Position numbers and translations under genes: made by a program | Origin: Craspedostauros australis | Taxonomy: Eukaryota; Bacillariophyta; Bacillariophyceae; Mastogloiales; Achnanthaceae | Assembly (NCBI GenBank): GCA_026770025.1 | Contig: JAMXDE010000016.1 | Coordinates: 744,001 to 808,000, forward strand | DNA length: 64,000 bases | Direction: 5' to 3' | Shown here: one piece after another, positions 52,974 through 63,899 of the stretch | Numbering within the stretch: the first letter of the stretch is position 1 | How the letters are laid out: each line of letters begins with the position of its first letter | The notes under the pieces: generated by a model | Told to the model about the DNA's origin: nothing | Databases searched by the model: none | The model's input: the letters and a program-made list of their open reading frames with translations, nothing else

Positions 52974-53300
52974 TGAGTAGCGGCAAGAGTGAAGAGAGAT
53001 AACATAGGACATGCTTTGATTTGTGATTGTACTTTATCGTTTTCAACAACAGTCAACTCTACTATTCTCTCATGTGGTTTTCTGGTGAAGTACTGGAGTT
53101 GCATCACCTGCAGCTGCTTCTCATTCTCTTCTTATGACATGCGCGTACATACGAGTGAAGCTGTTCCACAACGATGATTGCTCGTGTGCCTTGATGTTTG
53201 TAATCCATTACTTCATTTCACTCCACGAGTGTGTATGTTCGGAATCTTCGGGTGATGGAATGCAACTCCCACCCGCGCTGGCAACGCCAGCTTGTTGCTG
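52974..53300. other. Convergent intergenic region
   Basis: No gene seen; presumably 3' UTRs of the BRO1 and dolichol kinase genes. Confidence 0.5.
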
Positions 53301-55004
53301 TCATCGTTGCAGAAATAAAATGACGCTAACGCCCGCCAATGGGAGGATGAGGTTGTCCACCTGCGTACTGAAAGCCTCCAGGACGGTGACGATGGATGTC
53401 GCAACAAGGACGATGCGATACTGCTCCCAACGCTCGTCCACAACACAAAAGAGCGCAACCCATACCATGCTGCACCACATCGCGGCGGATCCCTCCAACG
53501 TGCGTCGGTTACGACCCCATCGATGCTTCCCGAACATCGAACCGATCACAGCACCGAACGAATCGCCAACTCCCAAGCACAGGATTCCCCACAGCTGCAG
53601 CAAGTGCAATTGGCCCAAGAGTTCTGAGTTCCCGACTTCGTCTGACCGTGAGAGTCCCCGCGATTGTGCTGTTCCATCGGCATGAACGCATTCCGAGATC
53701 CATAACGGGATCGCGCAGCCAAATACAAGCGCAATGTGCGACACCAGCACTCCATCGCTTGCATCCTTGGAGGTGTCCAGGTACCGATCGAAGAATGCTT
53801 GGATTTGCGGTATGTCACGTCTCACTTCTTCCACAGCGACCAGAACGGCGATAGCGATGGCGTAGGACAGACTGAGCGTTTGCGGGAAGCAGTAGGTGGT
53901 TGGTGCGAATAGAAGGATGGCAATCAGATGGAACCATTTGCGTCTCACCGTGATGGAAGTTCTGCCGGCTGCTGCTTGCAGAGATGTGACGCATATCGAT
54001 GAGACGATCAGCACGATGCTCCAGTAGATGATGGCAGAGTACCGGGGCATGTTGAATGCATCATCCCGCAACAAGAAATCGATTAGCCACGATATCGATT
54101 TCAATTCCAATTCCCAGCTCTGTTGAATATCACCTTCGGTTGCTGTTGACGTGAAGGGCACGGGCACTGACATGGAATTCGGCATGCCATCACTTGTGCC
54201 TTGACTTCCGACGAGCCGAGACTGCTGCAGCCTGATGACAGATTCGAGAAGAGCGAATGTCCCTGCAACAATCATTGCCATTCGCACTATCGGATTGTAT
54301 GCCCGCAGAAACCGATAACTGAAGAATGTGAAGCAACAGCATCCAATCAAACCCGTGCTGGATATGGTGTGCCGCATCTCCGTACGGTAGCCGCGAATGC
54401 AAGGCTGCAGAATCATGGTGAAGAACCATTCCGTTGCGACGATGCATGCTCCTGTCGCCAGTATCCGATGTTGCGTGGCGTCCGAAGAGCTGCGCTGACG
54501 TTCGTTTTTGTGCATCCCTCTCAATGTTGCGTCGGTGGTGCGCGGACGATTCACGTAGTGCAGGCCACAAAGGATGACAGCGATCCTCCCAATGTGCATC
54601 GCGTTCATCTCGCCGCTTTCCTCGTTGGTAGTTTTATGATTCATCACGATAATGATGATGAAGCCCACGATTCCAATCCATCGCGTGGCCTCGGAACACT
54701 CTGTCGCAAAGAGAGTTGCGAGGGCTGCGTAGGAGGACCATTGCGCTCCACCTCCACGGTGTCCCACGGCCTCCAAGACGACGGGCAGCAGCACCAGTTC
54801 CGCCAATCGACTGTCGGATGATCCGGCATCAGCACGCTGCTGTATGACGAGCGATAGCAGTCGCAGAGCTGCTCGCAGTTTGTTACCGCAACAGGAGATG
54901 GCTGCGAGGCCCCACCAGGCGAACGTGCCAGCGTTTGCGAAGATGACCTTGTTCATGGTGCGGCGCCCGATGGAACGGTGGTCACCAGCGCATGCTATGG
55001 GCAT
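53301..55004 (-). CDS. Dolichol kinase
   Basis: The protein has 567 residues with more than ten hydrophobic stretches. The C-terminal third has the polyprenol kinase signatures: VRRKWFHLIAILLFAPT (about 365-381), then the CTP-binding region LGVGDSFGAVIGSMFGKHRWG followed by RRTLEGSAA (about 485-515). The enzyme phosphorylates dolichol with CTP in the ER membrane, making the carrier for N-glycosylation and GPI anchors. Length and topology match eukaryotic DOLK/Sec59 rather than the shorter phytol kinases. Confidence 0.85.
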   Translation of the reverse strand: MPIACAGDHRSIGRRTMNKVIFANAGTFAWWGLAAISCCGNKLRAALRLLSLVIQQRADAGSSDSRLAELVLLPVVLEAVGHRGGGAQWSSYAALATLFATECSEATRWIGIVGFIIIIVMNHKTTNEESGEMNAMHIGRIAVILCGLHYVNRPRTTDATLRGMHKNERQRSSSDATQHRILATGACIVATEWFFTMILQPCIRGYRTEMRHTISSTGLIGCCCFTFFSYRFLRAYNPIVRMAMIVAGTFALLESVIRLQQSRLVGSQGTSDGMPNSMSVPVPFTSTATEGDIQQSWELELKSISWLIDFLLRDDAFNMPRYSAIIYWSIVLIVSSICVTSLQAAAGRTSITVRRKWFHLIAILLFAPTTYCFPQTLSLSYAIAIAVLVAVEEVRRDIPQIQAFFDRYLDTSKDASDGVLVSHIALVFGCAIPLWISECVHADGTAQSRGLSRSDEVGNSELLGQLHLLQLWGILCLGVGDSFGAVIGSMFGKHRWGRNRRTLEGSAAMWCSMVWVALFCVVDERWEQYRIVLVATSIVTVLEAFSTQVDNLILPLAGVSVILFLQR

Positions 55005-55711
55005 TCAATGAACAGAAAGAGAGAGAATGAGTGACTGAATGAATGAATGAAGTGAAACGTGGTGTGGTTGGAGTGGAAGCCGGAGTGTTCGCGATGTCCC
55101 GTTCTTGTGTTTGTGCTTAGTTGTTGGATCTTTGCCAACGAACTTCGCGTTTGGTCTGTCCAGAACCCAGAAATCATCGAAGCGAACTGGCACCCGACCC
55201 CAGCCATCAACAAGCCACTTCATGATCATGTTGAAGGTAGAGGTCGATCTGGCTTGTACTCCTATCCGTTCAGTGGACCTGCCACAGAGCACAATGACGA
55301 TCAGATTCAATGATCTGTATTGAACGCCTGAATACTCTGAGTAGTAGTGGTACGTTGTTTATTTTTGGCTGTTTATTGTTCTGCGTAATGTCTGAGCTGC
55401 AGTGTCATGGTCAATCACGACGTGACCGATATAACAGACTCAGTGTCATTTGTGGTGGCAGGGCTTTCGATTGCTGGGATGATGGAATGGATCAGCAATA
55501 TCCATCTTGCATCAAGCATCAAGTGATTTCCATACTCATGGTGTACGAGTAATTGCCTATTCTCATGCGTCGCATCCGTGACAATTCGCTATTGTTCACA
55601 ATGAATCGAGCTGGTGAAGTTGCGGCGCCGTGCTGGAATGCCTCGAGCTGAATGAGAGTAAGGACGGCTGATTGGCTGGTGGGGGATTCGTTCTTGGCAA
55701 GGCAAAAGTGT
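55005..55711. other. Intergenic region
   Basis: Contains the upstream region of the dolichol kinase gene and the 3' UTR of the next minus-strand gene. A GAATGAATGAATGAA stretch lies near 55035-55050 and TACGAGTAA near 55544. No gene supported. Confidence 0.45.
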
Positions 55712-56275
55712 TTAGTTGCCCTTGCCCTGTGGGATGTGGTAGTTACTGCGGTTGGTGCGATGGGCCTGCGCGGATCCGTCGGCTTCATCGGTGGTGATGA
55801 TCTTGGACATCTCGCGTGCTGTTCCGGCTCCGACCTGCTCGACCTTCTGGAGTTCCTTCGCGAGCTTGAAGTCGGCGATCTGCTGAGGGGTGGCGCCCTG
55901 GAGCATCTCCTCGCTCTTGCCGCCTGGTGGGAGGTAGTCATCGTGCTTGACGTAGGCGTTTTCTGTGGTGTAGTCAGCTGGGACGGAGAGCATGCCCTGG
56001 TCCTTGTCACGGACAGCCGCCAATCTGGAGAAGGTTCCGGATCTCGCGGTACGGTTGGTGCTGGCGGCGACCGCCTGCTCGTGCTTCTTCTTGTTGGAAT
56101 CGAAGGCAACCGCATTCTCCTGCTGCTGGAGGGCGATGGCGAGGCGGTGGTCGCGGTCCTCCTGGCTGAGGTTTGGGTCATCGAGTCCGGCTGGCATCTT
56201 GACGGTGTTGGCGCCCTTGGACTCGCCGCCCATCATGACGTAGTCGCCCTCTGGCGTTTTGCTTTCCTGAGACAT
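55712..56275 (-). CDS. Small acidic protein with two LAxxLQ motifs
   Basis: The protein has 187 residues, unrecognised. Two similar helices, DHRLAIALQQQENA (about 42-55) and DFKLAKELQKVEQV (about 134-147), recall ubiquitin-interacting motifs but lack the full consensus. The rest is hydrophilic with Thr/Asn/Lys and no membrane segment. The start is preceded by a reasonable context and the strong codon bias resembles that of the membrane coiled-coil gene at 17.2 kb, suggesting good expression. Confidence 0.65.
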   Translation of the reverse strand: MSQESKTPEGDYVMMGGESKGANTVKMPAGLDDPNLSQEDRDHRLAIALQQQENAVAFDSNKKKHEQAVAASTNRTARSGTFSRLAAVRDKDQGMLSVPADYTTENAYVKHDDYLPPGGKSEEMLQGATPQQIADFKLAKELQKVEQVGAGTAREMSKIITTDEADGSAQAHRTNRSNYHIPQGKGN

Positions 56276-56333
56276 GGTTTCTGGTGGTGGTGGAGTTTGC
56301 TGTTGGAAGTTGAGGTTTCCCTTTGTTTCTTAT

Positions 56334-57218
56334 TCAATTGGTTCTGTGTTGAGATGGTCTGCAATGCGACACCGAAGGTATGAACGAATGCGTTGATAAT
56401 GTGAAAGAAAGCGATGATGATGACGACGACGATGATGGGCAAGCATAAATTGTGAGAGGCGAAGAATTCAGAGATTGAACCAAAAGATGGAACAAGCGAG
56501 TGGCAATGACAATCGCTGTGGAAGTGGCGGTGCTTGCATGTCGCTTCCTGCCCTCGTTTCTTTCGTTCATGAGAAACGTTGCCATGGCGCATCCGAATCG
56601 TGCCGCGTGTGCGTTGAATGGCCTTGGGCATGCGTTCCTTCGACCCAACCCAACTCGTTTCCTTCCGAACCACGTGATCAGCGCTCTGTCTCTCGTTTCA
56701 TCCTTCTTCGAAATGCACGGTATCTTGCTCTCAATGATGGCATCCACCACCGCATCATCATGGACAGGACCACGAAACGTCACCAGCACCATGACCTTGT
56801 CATTGAGGATGGCCTTCCGCACGCCACCACTCATGACATTGCCAAATCCACATCGTGGATCGTCACGATTCATCAACTTCGCCACAATTTCCCAACGGTC
56901 GAAAAGCGCCATTGTTGCATTGACAGTGTTCGTTGCATCATGTTGGTGCCTCATTCTCCACGTTGCGAAGAACTGCGGAATCAAATCCAGTGCCATCTTC
57001 GCAACGCCACCACAGCGTTGCCATCTCAGCCTCCAAAATACAGCAGCCGCCATTGCCGTGGTCTTGATCATGATCATAGTCATACCCGAACGCCAACGAT
57101 TCCAACCCACCTCCGCACAAAAGTTTGACACCAACGAGTTGTCGTCCCAATTGTCATCGACACCAACACCAAGACCGGCAACACCCTCCACTACTGTTGT
57201 CATTCGGTTCTGTTTCAC
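56334..57218 (-). CDS. Doubtful hypothetical protein
   Basis: The minus-strand frame of 294 residues has no recognised domain. Its middle (RKAILNDKVMVLVTFRGPVH and on) looks protein-like, while the C-terminus is a Ser run and Leu/Ser-rich sequence. A 268-residue frame overlaps on the plus strand (56500-57306), so at most one is real. It lies upstream of, and on the same strand as, the LAxxLQ protein gene. Confidence 0.3.
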   Translation of the reverse strand: MKQNRMTTVVEGVAGLGVGVDDNWDDNSLVSNFCAEVGWNRWRSGMTMIMIKTTAMAAAVFWRLRWQRCGGVAKMALDLIPQFFATWRMRHQHDATNTVNATMALFDRWEIVAKLMNRDDPRCGFGNVMSGGVRKAILNDKVMVLVTFRGPVHDDAVVDAIIESKIPCISKKDETRDRALITWFGRKRVGLGRRNACPRPFNAHAARFGCAMATFLMNERNEGRKRHASTATSTAIVIATRLFHLLVQSLNSSPLTIYACPSSSSSSSSLSFTLSTHSFIPSVSHCRPSQHRTN

Positions 57219-57306
57219 ACACCCTTTTTGTTCTTGTCATCGACGCGGTTTCGCCCGCTTTGGAATCAGCTTTGCCTCCGGTAAATTATTTGTATTCAAG
57301 GCTTGA

Positions 57307-59310
57307 TACAAATTAATGCTCAACGCATGCACTGGCGCGTATGATCGGCTTCTCTGCATTCAAAACCAGAAGGCGACGGTTTGGTCGGTCGAGTCGGCTA
57401 CATCCACAGCTCGTGAATCAATCGCATTGCTGGACTGGAAGGATGGAATGTTGTGGCGCTCCATAGAATACACGTTGGAGCTAGACGTGTTTCCACAGAT
57501 ACTGGTGTGGGCAATGGGCAATGGCGATGAAACGTTTCATCATGGAATACTCGTTTCTGCGCCTGCAATCCTGAATCCCCACATTCCATAAGACCCGGTT
57601 ACTCTAGGAAGCGTGCATCTGAGCCGTAATGACTTTTATGACCTATCTGAAACTTTGCACACAGATAGACCTATAGGTGGAGGGCTACTGTGTGAAATAT
57701 TGCCCCCCCTACGAGCATTATTAGAGTAGATATTTAAGTTTTTAATTTTGGACTATACCAAGACTATTGACGTACCGCATGACAGACGGCACTTTTACAC
57801 CCATTTTGCTTCCCGATATGGGGCAAAATTGGGCCTGTTGTCGGATTTTTTTGAAATAGACAAGCCTGAAGCTAATAGTTGAATTGATGTCATTGGGGTG
57901 TGTTTGGGAATCTCGTCCGCACATCTACAATTGCAAAACCTGAAGCTACACTTTTGTCATTCGCCTTGCCGGCTTCCAGAACAGTCGTCGCTCATCGTTT
58001 GACTTCCAACGATTCGGTGGGATGATGCCTTCAGCTTCACTGGACAAACTCGCGTCAGTGGCCCTGCGGCCTGTTGCAGCAGTGAAATGGATACAATACA
58101 CCCCTTGAGATGCTATTCACCAACCTTGATCCCTGCGGTTAATCGTCCTCACTCAAACAAAGGTCCCCTGTCTCTGATCCTCACCTGCCTGTGGTCGAAC
58201 CTGCAAACCGTATCAATGCCGGACCGCGACAATTTATCCACTTTCGGCATGTTCCTGTCTTATTTGATGCCATAAATTACTTCAACCCTGAAGTTCTTTA
58301 ATGCTCCCTTGGTGTTGGAGTTGGAGCAGCTCATGGTATTTGGGATAACCTCTAGTATTCCATATCCAAGGTTGCCACAAGCGCGCTGTTTGTGAGGATT
58401 CCAATTTCGTTCAGTTTGAATGTTTCGCTTGGTTACGGTCTGATACCGGTTTTGACATGTCTCTGCGCCGCCAGATGTATCTATCTATTTCGAATATAAC
58501 GCTTGCATTCAATGTCTCGGTTTGAATTTGTCGAGTTCATCGCGCAGTGACGTCAGCAATGTCAATCGGACAATGCTGCCAACGTACAATAGCCAATCAA
58601 ATCACTTGTTTGGCTGCGGACGTCAGCCGGACATGTGGCCAGACGTTACGTCTGCAACCTAATCAATGCCAACAAAGCGCTTCAAGGCTCCGTTTCGGTG
58701 CGTCTCACTTGCACGGACCTGAACGCAATAACGAATGGTGTGACGATAGCGCTCGAGAATGCTATCGGCGTGCCGAGTGAGCGAGGTGCAGTAGTACGTC
58801 CGTCCAATCCATCCCCCTTGTGGGATTCTGTGCCCAGGGTCTTGCTCATACTCGTATTATACAGGTATGATGTTTCCCATCTTCGTCCTCAAAACACGAG
58901 GGAGTTGGCACGAAAAAGTGAGCATCACATCCATCACAGGAACGGCCGGAGCATCGCTGTTGCGGAGGAGGAGCGTGATGATGAGTACGACGACGAGTAC
59001 GACGACGAGTACAACTACAAGAAACTTAGTACTTGTCCTCCTGAGTGGGAAGCATGCTATGAATCTGAGTGATTGGTATTGCAGGCACTGTGCAAGCGCG
59101 CAGAATAGCTTGGTAATGTTTAACAGTCTCAATGATGAATCCTCTACACTGGTTTTCAAGTCGCCCATAACTGCCCCTGCAGGGCACTATCCGGATCGGT
59201 GATCCTGTCAGACCTCTGAAGCAGTGCACCAGTACTTTCGATGCAGCGTACTCCGCATTGCTTGGAGTAGCTTGTGCCTATGGCCATGCCGTGTGGCGTT
59301 CCAGAAACAA
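57307..59310. other. Gene-poor island
   Basis: From about 57590 to 58560 the sequence is richer in A+T than the flanks and lacks any frame over 65 codons. At 58635-59072 a 145-residue plus-strand frame contains DDEY repeats made by a GACGAGTAC tandem near 58980-59020; no family is recognised. ATACTCGTAT lies at 58848-58857. No terminal repeats of a transposon were found by eye. Confidence 0.45.
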
Positions 59311-62300
59311 TCACGAGAGCTCCAGTTTGTCAGCCTCTGCTTCTGTAGCACCCGGCTTTAACGTCCAGAGTTTGAGATTGACGATTTCGAACTTGGTTCT
59401 GTTGTTGTGCATCTTCAACAGCAACGGGCTGTTGAATGTCAGACACGGACGCGTGGTTTCATGGAGCATACCATCTCCTTCGACAACTAAACCAAATCCC
59501 CAGTTCGGCTGTTGCCGTTGTTGGTGTGCGCCATCACTGTTGTTGTTGCTGGTGTTGGCATTGAGGCCGCTGCCTCATGTCGCTGGATTACCAATGGTGT
59601 CCAGGTGAGTTGATGTGTAGTTGGTGGCCGTGCGTGGATATTCCTCTTTCTTTTCACCTGCTTCTTGGCCGCCATCGTCATCGTCATCGTCATCGTCGTA
59701 GAAGTTGTGAGAAGAGGAGGAGGATGGAACGGTGGGAATTGGCATGGGGCCAGTGATATCGGTAGGGATGCCCCATCCAACCGCAAGTCAATCGTTCGTG
59801 CAGAGCTGGATGTAGTCGTTGGCACCGGCACACGGGAAGACATCGATCCCGCTTTCCAGCCGCGCCTGCTCCAGAACGGATCAGCTCTTCGGCACCAAGC
59901 GGTGATTACACATCCGCCACAGGAAGCATTCGCCCGTGCCAAAGTACTTCCGTGTCTTACGCCATGCCTGGCCGGTGAAGGCGCTGAACACTTAGCCATC
60001 CATCGTCTCCAGCGCCAGCATTGTGTACTGAGCTCCTCTTGCTTGCTGAAGGAAGGACCCAAGGGATGCACCATTGCGGACGAGGGATTACTTCAGATAG
60101 AAGTTTTCTTGTTTTTGGAAAATGGGAAGAATCCTTGAAGCGATTCCATCAACGAAGGGCTCAGGACATGAAGCGATACCGCCATATCGTCCACCAATGT
60201 GCCAAGGATGGAAAATCCCAACATGCCACCACCTCCATAACCGTCCACATAATCGTCCTTCATGATGTTCCAGCTGTCCAACCATTCATTGTCTGGCACA
60301 CATGACATATCTGAAGCGTCCTGGTAGTTGTCATCGTCGTCGTCATCAGCATCGCCGTTGTCGCGGCCGTTGTTAGCGCGCATGCGGCAGGCATGCTGCG
60401 TATTAAAGTGGCTGAGGGTTTCCTGATCACGCGGTGTGCCAACAGTGGAGGCGTCCAAGGGATCATGTGAGGAATATTCCGTCATTTCCAGATTGGGTGC
60501 AGACGTTGTGGCAATGATCCCTGGCATGAAAGACTGTTCGTTGTCTGCGCGACACGGCACGACGAATGCGAAAGATGTCATCGTGCACATCTTGGTTGAA
60601 CAAAGCGCCCTGGTTCTGGAAACCTTCCTTGCAGTGGTAGTACGACGATTCATCAAATGAGGTTGACAGGTAATGGTTGCCATGGCTCTGATCCATCGGT
60701 GTGTTTCCATGGCTCAACAGTCGAGAGAATCAGATGATGCTCTGCGGAGGTTGTTGCTGTGCCCGTTGTTGCAGCTGTTGCTGCCAGTGATGATAGGCCC
60801 TGTCGTTTGTCCCAGCATTCTCGACGGCGGCGCTGTGATCCACATCAGTGTAATCCAGCACTGCCGGTTCCTGCTGCTGATTTCGACCATCGGCATCGCG
60901 GCCATGTGCTGTCGCATCTGCCATTCCCTGTAACGAACCCTGCTGTTGCTGTTGCAGCATATTCTACGGACTTTCGCTGACTTCCACACCCTCACCGTCG
61001 TAATTGTTTCTTGATGCCAGGCGCAACAGGACAGGTTTTGGTGGGCTCTTCTTGGCTGTGGGCGTCTTGGATGCCCCGTTGGCGCATCATGTTCTTCCAT
61101 GGTGAGGGAAGACATCTTGGCGTCTGATGGTGTTGACGAAGGCAAAGCTTGACTCATGGCCTCCAGGTCCATTGAAGAATCTGCCGTTGCAGTAGACTCG
61201 ATGGTTTTGACAGTCGATACGATGTTCAGCATTGTGACCGCAGTTGAGACAGTCAGGATGGTAACAGGAACATGATCAAGACGGAGATTTTGTTGCTGTT
61301 GTCCTTGCTCGTGTGCACTGCTGGTTTGTGACGACTACTATGTGCTTGTTGCAAATGACGACATGTTGCTGGCCGTCGCCCATGCCATAGCCACCTGATC
61401 CGATGCCTCATACTGCGCGCGCAAGATCTCTGCCGCGTTGACAGATGGTGGTGGTGGGATGGTGACGACAGCATCGCGGAAGCACAGCTGCGTAGTTGTG
61501 GTGGGAGCTGTGATCGGGATGTCGTCTTGGATGACAACTCTAGATGATTGCTGTGCTGCTGCATCGTGAAAAGTGGCGGTGGACGATTCGGACCGCATGG
61601 TGGTTGCGGGTTGGATGGGAGGGAATGTCTCAGTGGTCGCGGTTGATTGAACATGCGACGATGTTGCCAGTGCCGAATTCTGAAGCAAGGCAAGTCGCTG
61701 TCCGTCGAGATGGTGGATTGGGAACGCAACGCTGTTGTGTGGCGAATGGATGGAATGGTCGCATTCGTCGCGTCGGTGGCAACTGACTCGCCTCGCATCA
61801 CAACGCCTGGTGGGAGCGGCGTGAACGTGTTGTTGGTGGCAGTTGATTCGGACTGGATGGCCGTCGCGAGTTGGATGGGTGGGATGCTGGCCTCGGTTGC
61901 GACGGATTGCCGCGCATCGCCTTGCCTGGAGGGATTGGGGGGAAACTATCGACCGTGGCTGTCGATTGCGATCGCAGCGCTGTTGCCGGTTAGATCGGTG
62001 GGATGCTCGTATTGCCAATGCTCGCCACCGTCGTGGATGAGTCGCTTCGAATGGCGGCGGCGGGGCGGATGCTGGCAAAGGACGCGATGGATCCTGCGTC
62101 AGATGCGATCCTTGCAAGACGAGCTGTGCTTGGTCGCGACGTTGGCACAGGAGCATCGTCGATTGGCAATGACGACGACGAGGCGTAGACCAATGTGTCC
62201 GACTGTCTGCGAGTCAGAAGCTTCGGCCTGCGAAAGGTTGAAGTTGGTGTTGGAGTGGTACCATCGTTTGTTCACTCCAAAAAAGGTGACAGATTGTATC

Positions 62301-63751
62301 CTGTCACGTGCGGCCAGCGGCATTGGCGGAGATGCGAGGGCACCAAACTGTGATTTTGACATCGACGATCTCTTGGGCATTGGTGATAGCCGCAATGCTG
62401 CCATTGGCTTGTTTGCAAAGGATACTGCAGCGACGGTCAGCGATTGGGAACGCTGATATTTGCGTGTGAGTTTTGCAGTTGGGATGTCGCGTTGTTGTTG
62501 TTGTTGATTTTGCTGCTGCATTTGCAACCTCTGCTGCAGAGTGACGGAGGCAGGGAGTTTGATCGATCTGCGTTGCACCTTGCTTCGGAAAATCGCGTGC
62601 GCTGCAGCATGCAAGCGATGCATGTCATCAGGGCCAACGATGATGCGGATGAGGTGGCGCTATGGACACTGCTGCTGAATGAAAGCCTCTTGTTGGTATT
62701 GGCGCGGCGGCAGAATTGTAATAACTGCTCCAGATGTTGCTGTTGCTGCTACTGTGGCTGGTGTTTCGTTGTTATTGCGGAATCCGGAGCATGGATGGGA
62801 GTGGCTGGATGACGGTCGGAGGCGTAGCTCTGGTTGACACTGATTGGTTGGTAGATTCCAAGCTGTCCCTTTGGTTGGCTTGTGCCTGTGACTGCAGCCA
62901 GAGATGTGGTGGCGTGTCAGCTGGAACAAACAGCGTCCCCGCACCCGTCGCATTCGATGTCGTGACCAAAGTCCCCAGCCCTTGCTCATGCACCTTCCAC
63001 AGAAGCATGTGCGGCGAGTCCTTGCCATCCAGTTGCTGTTGATGTCGTTGCTGCAGCACCGGGTTGCGACAGGCGGATCCCACTGACGTGGACCTGCCCA
63101 TCTTCTTGTGGACGGAACCTTTTGAATTCATGCCACTCACATCACCGTTTTGAAGACCATCTGCATTGGACGCGAATGATATGGGCTTCGGGAGTCTTGG
63201 CAGCGGTGGCCTTGTGTTTGCCTTCAACTCCGCGTCAGCCAAAGTCGCAGTTGCAAAGTAGCAGCAGTTGTAGTAGTAGCAGCGGTGGAGTCAGCATCAT
63301 GATTGATGCCATTGGCTGCCTTTGTGGAACCTGCGCCAATTGGTTGATCATCTGCTGACTTGGCAGTGGCAACGTGAGAAATGGATGACATGGACATGAG
63401 CTCCCCCTGCTGCAGTCGCTCCCATACCAGTTCGATCTCGCTGTCCGTGCCACGCATCGAAAGTTCCCGCAAGAAGGTATGCTCCTTGGACGTCAGGTAC
63501 ACGAAGGAGGAGGCGCGTCTGCGAGATGATCCCAGCACCCCTCGTTGTTCCTTGTTGCAAATGCTGCCGTTTGCAGTGTTTCCCTCCGTGTTGTCCATGG
63601 CGTTATCCATGTCACTATCCATGTTAGCATTCGTGCCATTCGTGCCTTTGCTGGTGTTGCCGTTGTCTTGCGCAGCAGCTGGGCCTCCGGTGGCACCATC
63701 TACAATCTTCGCTGCGGCTGATGTCGCCTCTATGTTCACTTCTGCTGTCAT
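59311..63751 (-). pseudogene. Decayed gene with C-terminal TLDc domain
   Basis: The N-terminal 175 codons (63751-63224) are open. Downstream the coding sense jumps among the three frames, through Gln-rich and Ser/Thr-rich segments, to a recognisable TLDc domain at about 60170-59340. Landmarks there are LSPSLMESLQGFFPF, then SLVRNGASLGSF, VFSAFTGQAWRKTRKYFGTG, FPCAGANDYIQLC, NWGFGLVVEGDG and CLTFNSPLLL. TLDc proteins (OXR1, NCOA7) protect against oxidative stress and bind the V-ATPase. Five in-frame stops lie inside this domain alone and several frameshifts precede it. Unknown introns could remove a few, but not this many, so I read it as a pseudogene. Confidence 0.6.
61560..62150 (-). repeat. 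Degenerate 60-bp coding repeats
   Basis: About eight imperfect units of roughly 60 bp read, on the minus strand, as variants of QSTAT-x-FPPIQPATAMRS. Examples are QSTATVDSFPPIPPGKAMRG, ESTATNNTFTPLPPGVVMRG and QSTATTETFPPIQPATTMRS. The frame shifts between some units. Confidence 0.65.
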
Positions 63752-63847
63752 GGCGCAGCTTGGACTGTCGACTCGTATCGTACTATCCGAGAGAGAAGGG
63801 TCCTATCTACCAAGTCAACGCGAGAACGGTTGGCCGTGTCAATGATG

Positions 63848-63856
63848 ATGTTGTTG

Positions 63857-63888
<32 letters not shown>

Positions 63889-63899
63889 GGTGGTGGTGG
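63848..63899. repeat. (TTG)n(GTG)n compound microsatellite
   Basis: About nine TTG units run directly into about nine GTG units, upstream of the TLDc pseudogene start. The rest of 63752-64000 shows no gene. Confidence 0.85.

Noticed and set aside
56500-57306. 268-codon plus-strand frame overlapping the doubtful minus-strand frame
   Set aside because: No domain and overlaps a slightly better candidate; not reported as a gene.
57590-58560. Possible DNA transposon
   Set aside because: No terminal inverted repeats or transposase fragment could be seen.
61647-62456. 269-codon plus-strand frame across the 60-bp repeats
   Set aside because: The repeat units and the TLDc domain read sensibly only on the minus strand.
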